This document shows, in pieces, positions 7,761 to 13,493 of a DNA stretch of 26,900 nucleotides. The notes under the pieces are model-generated. The model was not told the origin of the DNA. It searched no databases and was given only the letters and a program-made list of their open reading frames with translations. The DNA is taken from positions 1 to 26,900 of IMG/VR virus record IMGVR_UViG_3300042866_001699, one strand, 5' to 3'. Source of the stretch: a virus. Both the position numbers and the translations under genes were made by a program. The stretch's first letter is position 1; each line of letters opens with the position of its first letter.

Positions 7761-7780
7761 TGTGGATAACTTGTGGATAA
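7761..7780 (-). other. Two perfect tandem DnaA boxes (candidate replication origin)
   Basis: On the minus strand the nonamer TTATCCACA, the classical bacterial DnaA box, occurs twice (7772-7780 and 7761-7769) as a direct repeat with an 11-bp period, close to one helical turn. The pair fills the start of the 56-bp gap between the HNH and terminase genes and is identical in copy 2 (23,775-23,794). The match to the DnaA consensus is seen directly; origin function is inferred. Iterons for a phage protein are an alternative. Confidence 0.55.
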
Positions 7781-7781
7781 C

Positions 7782-8051
7782 TCAATCGGACGCGTGGTGT
7801 GCCTTGTGGCAGCGCTTGCAGAGCGTTTCGAGGTTGCTCCAATCGTTCCAACGATGGGGCGCATGGGCACGCTGCACGATGTGGTGCACCTCCTCGCCAG
7901 CGAGCCCGCATCGGTTGCAGGCAGGGTGATGCATAAGCCAGTGGCGCCGAATGCGCTGCCAGTTGCCACCGCTGAAGCCTGCGACATGATCGGCCTCAAA
8001 GCGCCTCGCGTTGGGAATCTGTGGCTTCGGGTCGAATACTGGTATTCCCAC
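7782..8051 (-). CDS. HNH endonuclease (89 aa)
   Basis: A small zinc-binding HNH nuclease: Cys45 and Cys48, the His56-His57 pair in EEVHHIVQ, Asn73 in WSNLETLC, and Cys78 and Cys81 followed by His82. In HK97-like phages an HNH protein encoded beside the terminase assists the large subunit in cutting DNA ends, and the position here fits that role. The frame is open further upstream to an ATG at 8084, but the GTG at 8049-8051 has a good ribosome-binding site (GAGGAG, about seven bases before it) conserved in copy 2, so it is preferred. Either way the 5' end overlaps the end of the preceding nuclease gene (56 bases for the GTG start). Confidence 0.85.
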   Translation of the reverse strand: MGIPVFDPKPQIPNARRFEADHVAGFSGGNWQRIRRHWLMHHPACNRCGLAGEEVHHIVQRAHAPHRWNDWSNLETLCKRCHKAHHASD

Positions 8052-8379
8052 GTTGATACTCCTCGACAAAGCGTGGTAGGTCATCCAGGCGAATCATCAA
8101 TAGCCACGGACGGTGACTCGAGCGCATAAGCACGGCGCAGGTCTTCTTGCCACGGCTATCGGTAAGCGCTTGGTCGAGGAACGCGTACGGGTTCAGGCGC
8201 TCGACGCGCTTGACTTCCCACCAAACGTCCATTCGGTCACACACGACGTCGGGGTCTTTGTGTCCACCGAAACGGTTCGCGTACTGGGTGACTCGGCGAC
8301 AGTCGATACCGACTCTCGCTAGTACTTCGCAGGCTTCCAGTTCGCCCCTCTTACCTTTCTCGCGGCTCGATCGTGACAT
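7996..8379 (-). CDS. PD-(D/E)XK nuclease, Holliday-junction resolvase-like (127 aa)
   Basis: The N-terminus SSREKGKRGELEACEVLARVG resembles the helix of Hjc/Hjr-type resolvases, with a glutamate (Glu13 or Glu15) in the GE motif. It is followed by Asp44 in KDPDVVCD and by Glu55 and Lys57 in WWEVKRVERLN, completing the PD-(D/E)XK set. Such proteins resolve branched replication and recombination intermediates before packaging; the position among replication genes and just before the HNH-terminase pair agrees. The ATG at 8377-8379 has no clear ribosome-binding site and lies within degenerate DnaA-like boxes. An extended frame upstream in copy 1 is broken by a TGA in copy 2. Confidence 0.75.
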   Translation of the reverse strand: MSRSSREKGKRGELEACEVLARVGIDCRRVTQYANRFGGHKDPDVVCDRMDVWWEVKRVERLNPYAFLDQALTDSRGKKTCAVLMRSSHRPWLLMIRLDDLPRFVEEYQRGNTSIRPEATDSQREAL

Positions 8380-8397
8380 ATCCACAGGATATCCACA
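8378..8397 (+). other. Two degenerate DnaA-like boxes
   Basis: The nonamer ATATCCACA occurs at 8378-8386 and 8389-8397, again as a direct repeat of 11-bp period. It differs from the DnaA consensus at one position. The pair lies over the start codon of the resolvase-like gene, about 600 bp from the perfect pair, and is kept in copy 2 (24,392-24,411). Its opposite orientation to the perfect pair means the four boxes point toward each other or apart, depending on convention. Confidence 0.35.
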
Positions 8398-8443
8398 TTT
8401 AGCAGCGATGTCTACCAGTTCCTTTCCACTCGCAAGCGATAGT

Positions 8444-8476
8444 AGGAAAGCCACTGTGCAGCAGTGGCATTTTCCT
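8444..8476. other. Hairpin in the non-coding segment after the ATPase gene
   Basis: AGGAAAGCCACTG at 8444-8456 pairs with CAGTGGC at 8462-8468 and TTTCCT at 8471-8476, a 13-bp stem with a two-base bulge and a five-base loop. It has no U-tract on the minus strand. Copy 2 has an unrelated hairpin in the same place (24,453-24,484). The structure is seen directly; a role in replication or in RNA control is inference. The rest of the 143-base gap holds a TATATA-containing A+T stretch shared with copy 2 and a terminator candidate. Confidence 0.45.
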
Positions 8477-8498
8477 ATCTCTTTCTATATAGCGCAGG

Positions 8499-8528
8499 AA
8501 AAGAAAAGATCATTGACTCGCGTCAATG
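8499..8528 (-). terminator. Rho-independent terminator candidate at the end of the ATPase gene
   Basis: Read on the minus strand, CATTGAC, a GCGA tetraloop and GTCAATG (8528 down to 8511) form a seven-bp stem, followed by ATCTTTTCTTTT (8510-8499). The stop codon of the ATPase gene lies inside the stem. Copy 2 lacks this element, because the whole segment is different there. Confidence 0.45.
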
Positions 8529-9536
8529 CGGCGACACCTTGCGCACGACCATTTTCGGCCTACCACGTGGCATCACACGCTTAACTTCCTCGCAGATACC
8601 GAGCCGCAACGCCTCGCTGCAATGCCGCTCGGCTAGGTTCTTTGCAACCTTGTGACCACGCGCCCGCGTGACCACTTCGCCGCGTGTGCAATCTCCGTCG
8701 ATGAACGTTTCCACAAACTCGGCGAGCGAGATTTCAGACTTCGCGCCCTTGCTCGCTTTCTTTGCCGTCCATAGGTCGTCCAGGTCGAGCGATTCGTCAA
8801 CCGTCACAAACGGTGGGTTCAGGCGCAGCCCCACGGCCATCGGTCGGCGGCTCGAGCGGCACTCACCACGTAGCACCACGCAGCCTTCTTCCATGTGCCG
8901 CAGGAACGCGAGGTGCGTATCAGTCGCCCTGGCGATGGCCCCTGCGCCCGAGCCGACATCGGTGGTGGCCTTGTTGCTTTGATCGCCCTTCGAGCTGTGG
9001 TGCACGTTAATGATCGCGGCATTGCTGAACTCGGCGATGCGGTCGAGGTGGTTGTACACCCCGGTCATTTCGCCGTTGGCGTTCTCATCGACGCCGTTGA
9101 GGAATCGGTAGAAAGCGTCTAGGGCGATGACGTCGAACGCGCCGCGCCCTGCGGCCCGTAGCGTGGCCTCGACGTCCTCGAGGGTTGCCATCCGACCGCG
9201 CACGAATGCCACACGTACCCGCTCGTCAAACGTGGCCTTGTCCATGCCAAGCGCCTCTACCACGTTCGCCATGCGATTCTTTGCCGTCTCGGGGTGCAGT
9301 TCGTTGTCAACGAGCAATAACCTCGACTGGGTGCATTGGCGGCCCAGCCATGCGCCACCGCTCGCGAGCGCCGCGATGAGGTGGTACAGCATCCAAGTTT
9401 TGCCCGTCTTGCTGGCACCGATGAAGTTGCAGATTTCGCCCCTACGAAGCAGCCCGTCAACGACAAACGGGCGCATCGGCGGCACACCTTCGCCGATCGA
9501 TGGCGACGCAATTTCGAATGGTGTTGGCTCGCTCAA
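8523..9536 (-). CDS. RepA/AAA_25-type RecA-fold ATPase, probable replicative helicase (337 aa)
   Basis: The N-terminal two thirds is a RecA-fold ATPase like the hexameric helicase RepA of RSF1010. Walker A is GASKTGKT at residues 40-47, a probable catalytic Glu79 lies in LVDNELHPE, Walker B is FDVIALD at 134-140, and an INVHHSSKGD motif and GSGAGAIARATD follow. The last 85 or so residues look like a small DNA-binding (winged-helix-like) domain and differ almost completely from copy 2. It probably unwinds DNA at the origin using ATP. The TTG at 9534-9536 is preferred because GGAGG lies eight bases upstream, and the homologous position is ATG in copy 2; it overlaps the upstream stop (TTGA). A Sak4-like recombinase is an alternative. 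Confidence 0.8.
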   Translation of the reverse strand: MSEPTPFEIASPSIGEGVPPMRPFVVDGLLRRGEICNFIGASKTGKTWMLYHLIAALASGGAWLGRQCTQSRLLLVDNELHPETAKNRMANVVEALGMDKATFDERVRVAFVRGRMATLEDVEATLRAAGRGAFDVIALDAFYRFLNGVDENANGEMTGVYNHLDRIAEFSNAAIINVHHSSKGDQSNKATTDVGSGAGAIARATDTHLAFLRHMEEGCVVLRGECRSSRRPMAVGLRLNPPFVTVDESLDLDDLWTAKKASKGAKSEISLAEFVETFIDGDCTRGEVVTRARGHKVAKNLAERHCSEALRLGICEEVKRVMPRGRPKMVVRKVSPH

Positions 9537-10117
9537 TTTGTGTACCTCCAAAACGGTGTCGCGCGATACACGACTCGCCGCTCTTCAGGAAAGCCCGCGG
9601 GAAATCGCTCGGTCGGCCTGGGATCCCAGTCCTCGGGTAACTCTGCGCACAGTCTTGCGCAATGGTCGGCCAACTCGAGGAACTCGCCAACTTCCTCCCC
9701 TGCCAGCGCTGCGAAAGCGGCCGAGGTTGACCCAAGCGCCGTTCCGCAGATAAGCGGCCAATCGCCGATTCGGTCGCGCATGTAGCCCTCAAAGACACGC
9801 CAGGCGGCCGTGTGGGGCTTCCACGTCAGCCCCGAGCGAAACACCGCTAGTTCGCTCTCGGTCATCCGACGGGCTTCCCTGCGGCGTTCAAAGTCAACCC
9901 ATGTCTTGACCTTTTGGCAAGCCGTCGATATTTGGCGCACGTTGACATGGCGGTAGTACTGAGCAACCTGCCACGCCGCGTGCTCAAACTTAAAGTTTTT
10001 GCGCGTACCACCTATGGAAATCCACGATTTCAATTTGTCGCGCATTTTGGCGGCCAAATTAAAGTGTTGCGCCGTCGGTTCCTTCGGCGGCGGTTCCTGC
10101 CAATATTTAGCGTCCAT
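9533..10117 (-). CDS. Unknown early protein (194 aa), fast-diverging
   Basis: I do not recognise this protein. It is soluble and mostly helical, with a basic segment in the middle (VDFERRREARRMTESEL) and a conserved run LCAELPEDWDPR near the C-terminus. Only the first few residues and the C-terminal half match the copy-2 homologue well; overall identity is perhaps half by eye, far below neighbouring genes. Its place directly before the ATPase, with a TTGA/ATGA coupled junction, suggests a replication accessory role such as helicase loader or primer factor, but no motif supports a specific function. The ATG at 10,115-10,117 has GGAGG eight bases upstream and follows a terminator hairpin closely. 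Confidence 0.75.
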   Translation of the reverse strand: MDAKYWQEPPPKEPTAQHFNLAAKMRDKLKSWISIGGTRKNFKFEHAAWQVAQYYRHVNVRQISTACQKVKTWVDFERRREARRMTESELAVFRSGLTWKPHTAAWRVFEGYMRDRIGDWPLICGTALGSTSAAFAALAGEEVGEFLELADHCARLCAELPEDWDPRPTERFPAGFPEERRVVYRATPFWRYTN

Positions 10118-10132
10118 GCGTATTGCCTCCGT

Positions 10133-10170
10133 AAAAAGCACAAGCCCCACGCGGGTGCACGTGGGGCTTG
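10133..10170 (-). terminator. Rho-independent terminator just before the unknown/ATPase operon
   Basis: An 11-bp perfect stem (CAAGCCCCACG at 10,141-10,151 with its complement at 10,160-10,170) has an eight-base loop and is followed on the minus strand by TGC and five T (10,137-10,133). It lies between the SSB-like gene and the next gene. Seven bases or fewer separate the T-run from that gene's GGAGG, so terminator and ribosome-binding site are almost fused. It is fully conserved in copy 2. Confidence 0.8.
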
Positions 10171-10211
10171 CTCAAGGAGCCACGCGGAGAGGCAGCCGCG
10201 AGGGGAATGGT

Positions 10212-10649
10212 TTAGAACGGGATCTCGTCAGACTCGGCGAGCGAGGTCGGGAACGGTACCCGCTTTAGGTCGGCTCGGCTGACCACCGTGATGGCATTCA
10301 CAATGTGTTTGTCTTTCCACGGCTTTAGGACGATCTGCACACGGTCGCCCTTACCGAGCGGGTCGACGGCTTCGGCGGCTTTCAGGTCGTACCAATCCCA
10401 ATATTCCTTCTGAAGGTTGCCCGCTTGGTTCCACTCGACACCGATGCGGGCTCGAGGTGTGCCCGCCTTGGTCGTGCCCACTTCCCAGTAGCACACCGTC
10501 CCATCGCGGAAAGAGAGCCGTGCGTCGGCCGTAGCGGCGTCGGGCTTTACGGGCGCTCCTTGGCCCTGCGCGACGGGCGCGGGCTTCTGCGAGGCTTCTA
10601 GGCGGTTCAGAATGGCGCGAATTTCGGCCAGTGCTTCAATCGATGTCAT
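10212..10649 (-). CDS. SSB-like single-stranded DNA-binding protein (145 aa)
   Basis: The protein ends in acidic residues followed by DEIPF, nearly the same as the DDIPF tip that bacterial SSB uses to recruit repair and replication proteins. Before it lies a strand-rich region (residues 50-130, including GDRVQIVLKPWKDKHIVNAI) that could be an OB-fold, and a short helical N-terminus with a Pro/Gln-rich linker. It probably coats single-stranded DNA during replication and recombination. The ATG at 10,647-10,649 has GGAGG nine bases upstream and lies 14 bases inside the annealing-protein gene. The OB-fold is inferred; the tail motif is seen directly. Confidence 0.65.
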   Translation of the reverse strand: MTSIEALAEIRAILNRLEASQKPAPVAQGQGAPVKPDAATADARLSFRDGTVCYWEVGTTKAGTPRARIGVEWNQAGNLQKEYWDWYDLKAAEAVDPLGKGDRVQIVLKPWKDKHIVNAITVVSRADLKRVPFPTSLAESDEIPF

Positions 10650-11106
10650 TTGGCATTTCCTCCGCAGTAACTGTGGCGACTCGGTCGCCCATGAGTGCGA
10701 ACAAATGGCCGCAGCACAGTCGAAGCGCCCGCCCAGCGGCACGGGTCGAGGCCATCGCTCGGCGGGCGAACTGGGGGCGCGAGCCCCACGGCTTTTCATC
10801 ATCGGTCACGATGCCTGAGCCGCGCCCGATCACGACGCCGGTCGAGCGGTCGAGGATTTCGGCGGTCGCTTCCCAACCCTTAATCCCATCAGCCTCAAAG
10901 CGCTTGACCTCGACTTCCTTGACCGCGTAGCCGCAGCCGGAAGCCAGGGCAGTGGCTCCGGCGACTTGCACGTACCGCTTGCCTTGCAACTCGATTGAAA
11001 ACGTACGCACGATGTAGGGGCCCATTTCGCGGGCTACGGTGGCCTCGAATCGAGCCCGACTAAGCGGCGTCGGCTCGATTGATACTGGCACGATGTCGGT
11101 GGTCAT
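10636..11106 (-). CDS. Putative single-strand annealing protein (156 aa)
   Basis: The middle of this protein has strands (YVQVAGATALASGCGYAV and a WEATAEILDRSTG segment) and then a helix reading ARRAMASTRAAGRALRLCCG. The last resembles the 'A-x-T-R/K-A-x-x-R-A-L' helix of Erf/Rad52-type annealing proteins and related phage recombination proteins. Together with the adjoining SSB-like gene this is a familiar annealing protein-SSB pairing used for recombination-dependent replication or repair. The start is coupled by ATGA to the upstream gene. The family call is tentative because I see only this helix and the context; other DNA-binding families cannot be excluded. Confidence 0.45.
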   Translation of the reverse strand: MTTDIVPVSIEPTPLSRARFEATVAREMGPYIVRTFSIELQGKRYVQVAGATALASGCGYAVKEVEVKRFEADGIKGWEATAEILDRSTGVVIGRGSGIVTDDEKPWGSRPQFARRAMASTRAAGRALRLCCGHLFALMGDRVATVTAEEMPNDID

Positions 11107-11381
11107 TCGGTCTTCCCTTCCGTTGGTGTGGTCTTGGCAAAGAGCGCCGCCTCGAGCGCTCGAATCCGAGCCGCGCCCGCGCGTAGCGCTTGCGCAAGTT
11201 TCCGATCGGCCGCCTCGTTGACCTGGGCGTAGTAGTACAACGCATCGGCCTCATCGTCGGCGTCTTTGGTGCGTTTTGCCGTCGGTAGCACGGCATGGTG
11301 AAACGCGTAGGTGTGTTGGTAGACGTCGCTACCTTGCCGCCAGTTCTCGTCCCGTTGTTGTTGGGTTGTTTGGCCGCTCAT
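11103..11381 (-). CDS. Unknown early protein, helical (92 aa)
   Basis: A small charged protein not recognised as a known family. The first 45 residues are polar with an aromatic cluster (VYQHTYAFHHAVL), and the rest is an Ala/Arg/Glu-rich helix (LAQALRAGAARIRALEAAL) likely to form a coiled coil. It lies between a 23-residue membrane peptide and the putative annealing protein, with ATGA overlaps on both sides, so it belongs to the early operon. Its ATG has GGAGG eight bases upstream. It occurs once in the window because the second copy ends before this point. Confidence 0.7.
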   Translation of the reverse strand: MSGQTTQQQRDENWRQGSDVYQHTYAFHHAVLPTAKRTKDADDEADALYYYAQVNEAADRKLAQALRAGAARIRALEAALFAKTTPTEGKTE

Positions 11382-11449
11382 TTCGAATCCCTCCAATCGA
11401 CGGCGCCGGCGAGCGCTGCGAACACGAGTACAAATAGAGCCCAAGTCAT
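11378..11449 (-). CDS. Tiny membrane peptide (23 aa)
   Basis: A 24-codon frame fills exactly the gap between the ribbon-helix-helix gene and the 92-aa gene. Its ATG overlaps the preceding stop (ATGA) and its TGA overlaps the following start (ATGA). A GAGGT ribosome-binding site lies six bases upstream. The peptide MTWALFVLVFAALAGAVDW followed by RDSK is one hydrophobic membrane span with a charged end. Coupling at both ends and the sensible composition support real translation. The function is unknown; superinfection or regulatory peptides are possible, but nothing shows this. Confidence 0.55.
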   Translation of the reverse strand: MTWALFVLVFAALAGAVDWRDSK

Positions 11450-11637
11450 CCGCGCACCTCGATCGTTTGGCCCTTGCGCTCTTCGCGGCGTAGGTAGAGT
11501 TCAATGGCACGGCGAGCGTGCGCGGCGAGCGGCTTGCCGTCCTTCTCGGCCAGCGCACGCAACCGCGCGTACTGCTCGAGCTTGACCCATACGGGTTGCC
11601 CCTTGAGGCGTTCTTTCGGTGTTTCGTTACCTTCCAA
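11446..11637 (-). CDS. Ribbon-helix-helix (CopG/Arc-like) regulator (63 aa)
   Basis: The segment QPVWVKLEQYARLRALAEKD followed by GKPLAAHARRAIELYLRRE matches the ribbon-helix-helix fold: one beta strand (VWVKL), a first helix, a turn with GKP, and a second helix. These proteins bind DNA as dimers through the strand and usually repress their own promoter. It is the first gene of the early operon and the only recognisable regulator in the genome. The TTG start has AGGAG seven bases upstream. A promoter candidate lies 39 bases before the gene, and it could be the target of autorepression. Confidence 0.75.
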   Translation of the reverse strand: MEGNETPKERLKGQPVWVKLEQYARLRALAEKDGKPLAAHARRAIELYLRREERKGQTIEVRG

Positions 11638-11675
11638 GTTGTGACTCCTGCGGCTCGGCCGCTGTTGAGGTATTG

Positions 11676-11704
11676 ACGTTAAACCTGTTTCGGCGTTTCG
11701 TCAA
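11676..11704 (-). promoter_or_regulatory. Candidate sigma-70 promoter for the early operon
   Basis: On the minus strand TTGACG (11,704-11,699) and TAACGT (11,681-11,676) are separated by 17 bases. The -35 is a good match and the -10 a weak one. It lies at the 3' end of the 94-aa gene and before the regulator gene, where an early promoter is expected. An imperfect inverted repeat (AGGT...ACCT, 11,668-11,686) covers the -10 and might be an operator. Copy 2 does not reach this point, so there is no comparative support. Confidence 0.3.
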
Positions 11705-11963
11705 TGCCCGCATTAGCCGAACTCGGAAATTTCTCATTCAGCGCTTGCCGACGCTGAGCGCAGCCGCCGCAGTTGCCGAGCACGGTACGCACGACTTGGT
11801 GCACCCCAGTAGCCGAAAGCACCGTGTGCACTCGGTCGCCGAGCCCACGCGCTTTCCCTTTGTAGTGCTCACAACCGCGGCAAGTCATCGGTGCAACGTG
11901 CTGCCCGTTGGTAGGCGCCGCAGAATTTGTGCACACCGCAAGTTGGAGAAAGTCGCATTTCAT
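11679..11963 (-). CDS. Cysteine-containing small protein, possible zinc binder (94 aa)
   Basis: Not recognised as a named family. It begins MKCDFLQLAVC, then has a CRGCEHYKGK block near residue 30, and a GNCGGCAQRRQALNEKF block near residue 70. The two C-x-x-C pairs suggest a zinc-binding fold, and the second, followed by a basic 'QRRQALN' helix, recurs in small phage proteins near the end of structural operons. The start ATG overlaps the stop of the 356-aa gene (ATGA), so the longer in-phase upstream frame is rejected. It is the last gene before the early promoter candidate. Confidence 0.65.
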   Translation of the reverse strand: MKCDFLQLAVCTNSAAPTNGQHVAPMTCRGCEHYKGKARGLGDRVHTVLSATGVHQVVRTVLGNCGGCAQRRQALNEKFPSSANAGIDETPKQV

Positions 11964-13030
11964 GCAATCGTTACCGTGAGTGTTTGCGTCACGACATCTT
12001 GGTATGAAACAGTCCACGGGCATTCGATCGCGCTGAGGGATCCGCCGCACTCCTCGTAGTACAGGCAGGACGCAGGTGATGCACTTATGCTCGACACCTT
12101 GCCCGTTTCGCACACGCCGTTGGGTAGACCGTCACACGAAATGAGCGGGAAACAGGTGCTCTGCGTGCTGTAGACGATGTCGGGCCCGCTTGCGGTCGAC
12201 GGCACACACCATCGGCAGGTGTCTTGATCGTGCACGGGGTTCGCCCATGTGTCAACCGCAGGACAACCACACTTTCCGCTGAAGATCATGTGGGGTATGT
12301 ATTGCACCGACGGTTCCGATACCACGCTCGCGGTGTTTTGGCAGAACGCGTACGTCGTGACCGTGCGAGTGTCTGAGCCCGAAAGAAACGTACCATCGCA
12401 CCCCTGCGGGCTCGGCCCAGCGGGCGTAAACGAAATTGTTGGCCGCGCGCAGCCGCACACCACGCAGCAGTGGTACGCGATCGCTTGCATAAAGCCAACT
12501 GGCGGCGTCGGCATACAGCATGGCGGTTGATTGTCGGAACCTTGTCCAGTGATCCCGTTAATGATTCGCGGGGTTCCGACGTAGGTGTCCTTCGACAACA
12601 ACCCAAAGAAAGTCGCATCAACTGGCCGACACTCGCAGTAGTTGCTAGCAGGCGTGCACGCGCCGCACGCCGCGACCCATGCGGGGTTCGTTTCGCCGCA
12701 GGAATCGTCTTCGCACCAAACTTGAATATCTTTCGCTTGCCAAAAAAAGTCTTCGCGCACGTAACTCACGCGCGCTTGCTGGCAGTAAAAGCGTTTCTGT
12801 GGCGTGAGAAACTCGGCGTCGCAGTTGTTGCCGTGCTCGAGGAATGTTCCAACGCTTTCGATGGTGTACGTATAGGTCGCGAGTGTGCAGTTCTGCCCAG
12901 TGGAATACTGGCGCACGATAGAGCCCGTGTACGTAAACGTGATGGAATTTGGCTTCACGAACGTCGCGCAGTTCTGCATATCGCAGCAGTCGATCGCAGC
13001 ATCGCAACAGCACCAACGGTGGTTACTCAT
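11960..13030 (-). CDS. Cysteine-rich unknown protein (356 aa, about 33 Cys)
   Basis: About 9% of residues are cysteine, spread along the whole length, many in pairs or C-x-C arrangements (WCCCD at the N-terminus, then AYHCCVVCGC, CGCP, CRWC and CNYCEC-like spacings). Between them lie Thr/Ser-rich strand-forming stretches such as NSITFTYTGSIVRQYS and a closing TVSYQDVVTQTLTVTIA. There is no signal peptide or membrane span. It sits after the tail and small membrane protein genes, where receptor-binding or virion decoration proteins are often found. A metal-binding or disulfide-rich virion surface protein is possible, but I cannot name a function. The start overlaps the lipoprotein-like gene by eight bases. 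Confidence 0.75.
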   Translation of the reverse strand: MSNHRWCCCDAAIDCCDMQNCATFVKPNSITFTYTGSIVRQYSTGQNCTLATYTYTIESVGTFLEHGNNCDAEFLTPQKRFYCQQARVSYVREDFFWQAKDIQVWCEDDSCGETNPAWVAACGACTPASNYCECRPVDATFFGLLSKDTYVGTPRIINGITGQGSDNQPPCCMPTPPVGFMQAIAYHCCVVCGCARPTISFTPAGPSPQGCDGTFLSGSDTRTVTTYAFCQNTASVVSEPSVQYIPHMIFSGKCGCPAVDTWANPVHDQDTCRWCVPSTASGPDIVYSTQSTCFPLISCDGLPNGVCETGKVSSISASPASCLYYEECGGSLSAIECPWTVSYQDVVTQTLTVTIA

Positions 13031-13295
13031 CGTTGACCCAATCGTATTTTACGACCGTTTGACCTTCGAGCTCGGCGGCGTCGATCCACCCGACCTCCAC
13101 CATGTCTTCTCCGTCAAGCATCGCCACGCGTACGCTTCCCTTCGCTTCGATGATTAGCATCGGGCTGTCGGGTGCGCGAACGTATTGCGGCCCGCACGCG
13201 TTCAGCGACGCGAGCGCCGCCACCCACAACGCGTACCACGCGAGCCGCTGAAAGCCACTTGACCAACGAATCAATGACCGCGCGTACCAACTCAT
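13023..13295 (-). CDS. Small lipoprotein-like membrane protein (90 aa)
   Basis: A basic N-terminus (residues 1-17) is followed by a hydrophobic stretch RLAWYALWVAALASLNAC that ends at Cys34, with LNAC as an imperfect lipobox. The remaining 56 residues are soluble and acidic. This is the layout of an exported lipoprotein. It follows a small two-span protein and a membrane/coiled-coil protein, so a role as outer-membrane spanin in lysis is possible, although the mature part lacks the proline-rich look of typical Rz1 proteins. Alternatives are a virion or superinfection protein. Confidence 0.6.
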   Translation of the reverse strand: MSWYARSLIRWSSGFQRLAWYALWVAALASLNACGPQYVRAPDSPMLIIEAKGSVRVAMLDGEDMVEVGWIDAAELEGQTVVKYDWVNDE

Positions 13296-13298
13296 AGA

Positions 13299-13493
13299 TC
13301 ACTTCGCGCCTGCTTGCTCGCTGCTGACTTTGTTGTCACGCGCGGCGAGCAACCCGATGCCAGCCATGACAGCGGCACCGACGGCACCCCAATCAGGCAA
13401 GGTAAGCGGGTCGGCGTCGAACAAAGCGGCGAGAGCGGTGCCAACAGCGGCAACGATTGCAGCGATACCCGCGGTAGTAGTTCTCCAACTCAC
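13299..13493 (-). CDS. Small two-span membrane protein, holin candidate (64 aa)
   Basis: Two hydrophobic segments are visible: TTTAGIAAIVAAVGTALAAL (residues 5-24) and WGAVGAAVMAGIGLLAA (35-51), separated by an acidic loop and followed by the polar tail RDNKVSSEQAGAK. Size, topology and place among small membrane genes fit a class II holin, which would permeabilise the inner membrane at lysis. Similar short proteins ending in 'ARDN-x-V-(T/S)-SEQ' occur in many phages, usually unnamed. The start is GTG, overlapping the previous stop (GTGA), with AGGGGG upstream. No endolysin gene lies next to it. Confidence 0.6.
   Translation of the reverse strand: MSWRTTTAGIAAIVAAVGTALAALFDADPLTLPDWGAVGAAVMAGIGLLAARDNKVSSEQAGAK

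Larger units (their letters stand above)
1..10927. repeat. Copy 1 of a head-to-tail duplicated phage genome segment
   Basis: This segment matches bases 16016-26900 gene for gene. The offset is 16,015 bp up to about 2,977, 16,014 bp to about 8,400, and 15,973 bp at the right end. The first 60 bases are identical; most genes then differ by scattered, mainly third-position changes. The terminase proteins are about 97% identical and the capsid proteins about 93% (counted by eye). Two stretches are much more different: about 8,410-8,760, and the unknown gene at 9,533-10,117. The repeat is direct and the size of a whole small phage genome, so it reflects two related genomes joined end to end and not an internal mobile element. 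Confidence 0.95.

Noticed and set aside
8380-8454. N-terminal extension of the resolvase-like protein in copy 1
   Set aside because: Copy 2 has a stop codon about 45 bases upstream of the shared ATG, and similarity ends there, so the extension is not conserved.
8410-8470. Short minus-strand frame starting with ATG in the gap after the ATPase
   Set aside because: It lies inside a hairpin, has a weak ribosome-binding site, and copy 2 has no equivalent.
11668-11686. Imperfect palindrome over the candidate early promoter as a firm operator
   Set aside because: Only about five of nine positions pair, and there is no second copy to compare, so it is mentioned only within the promoter entry.
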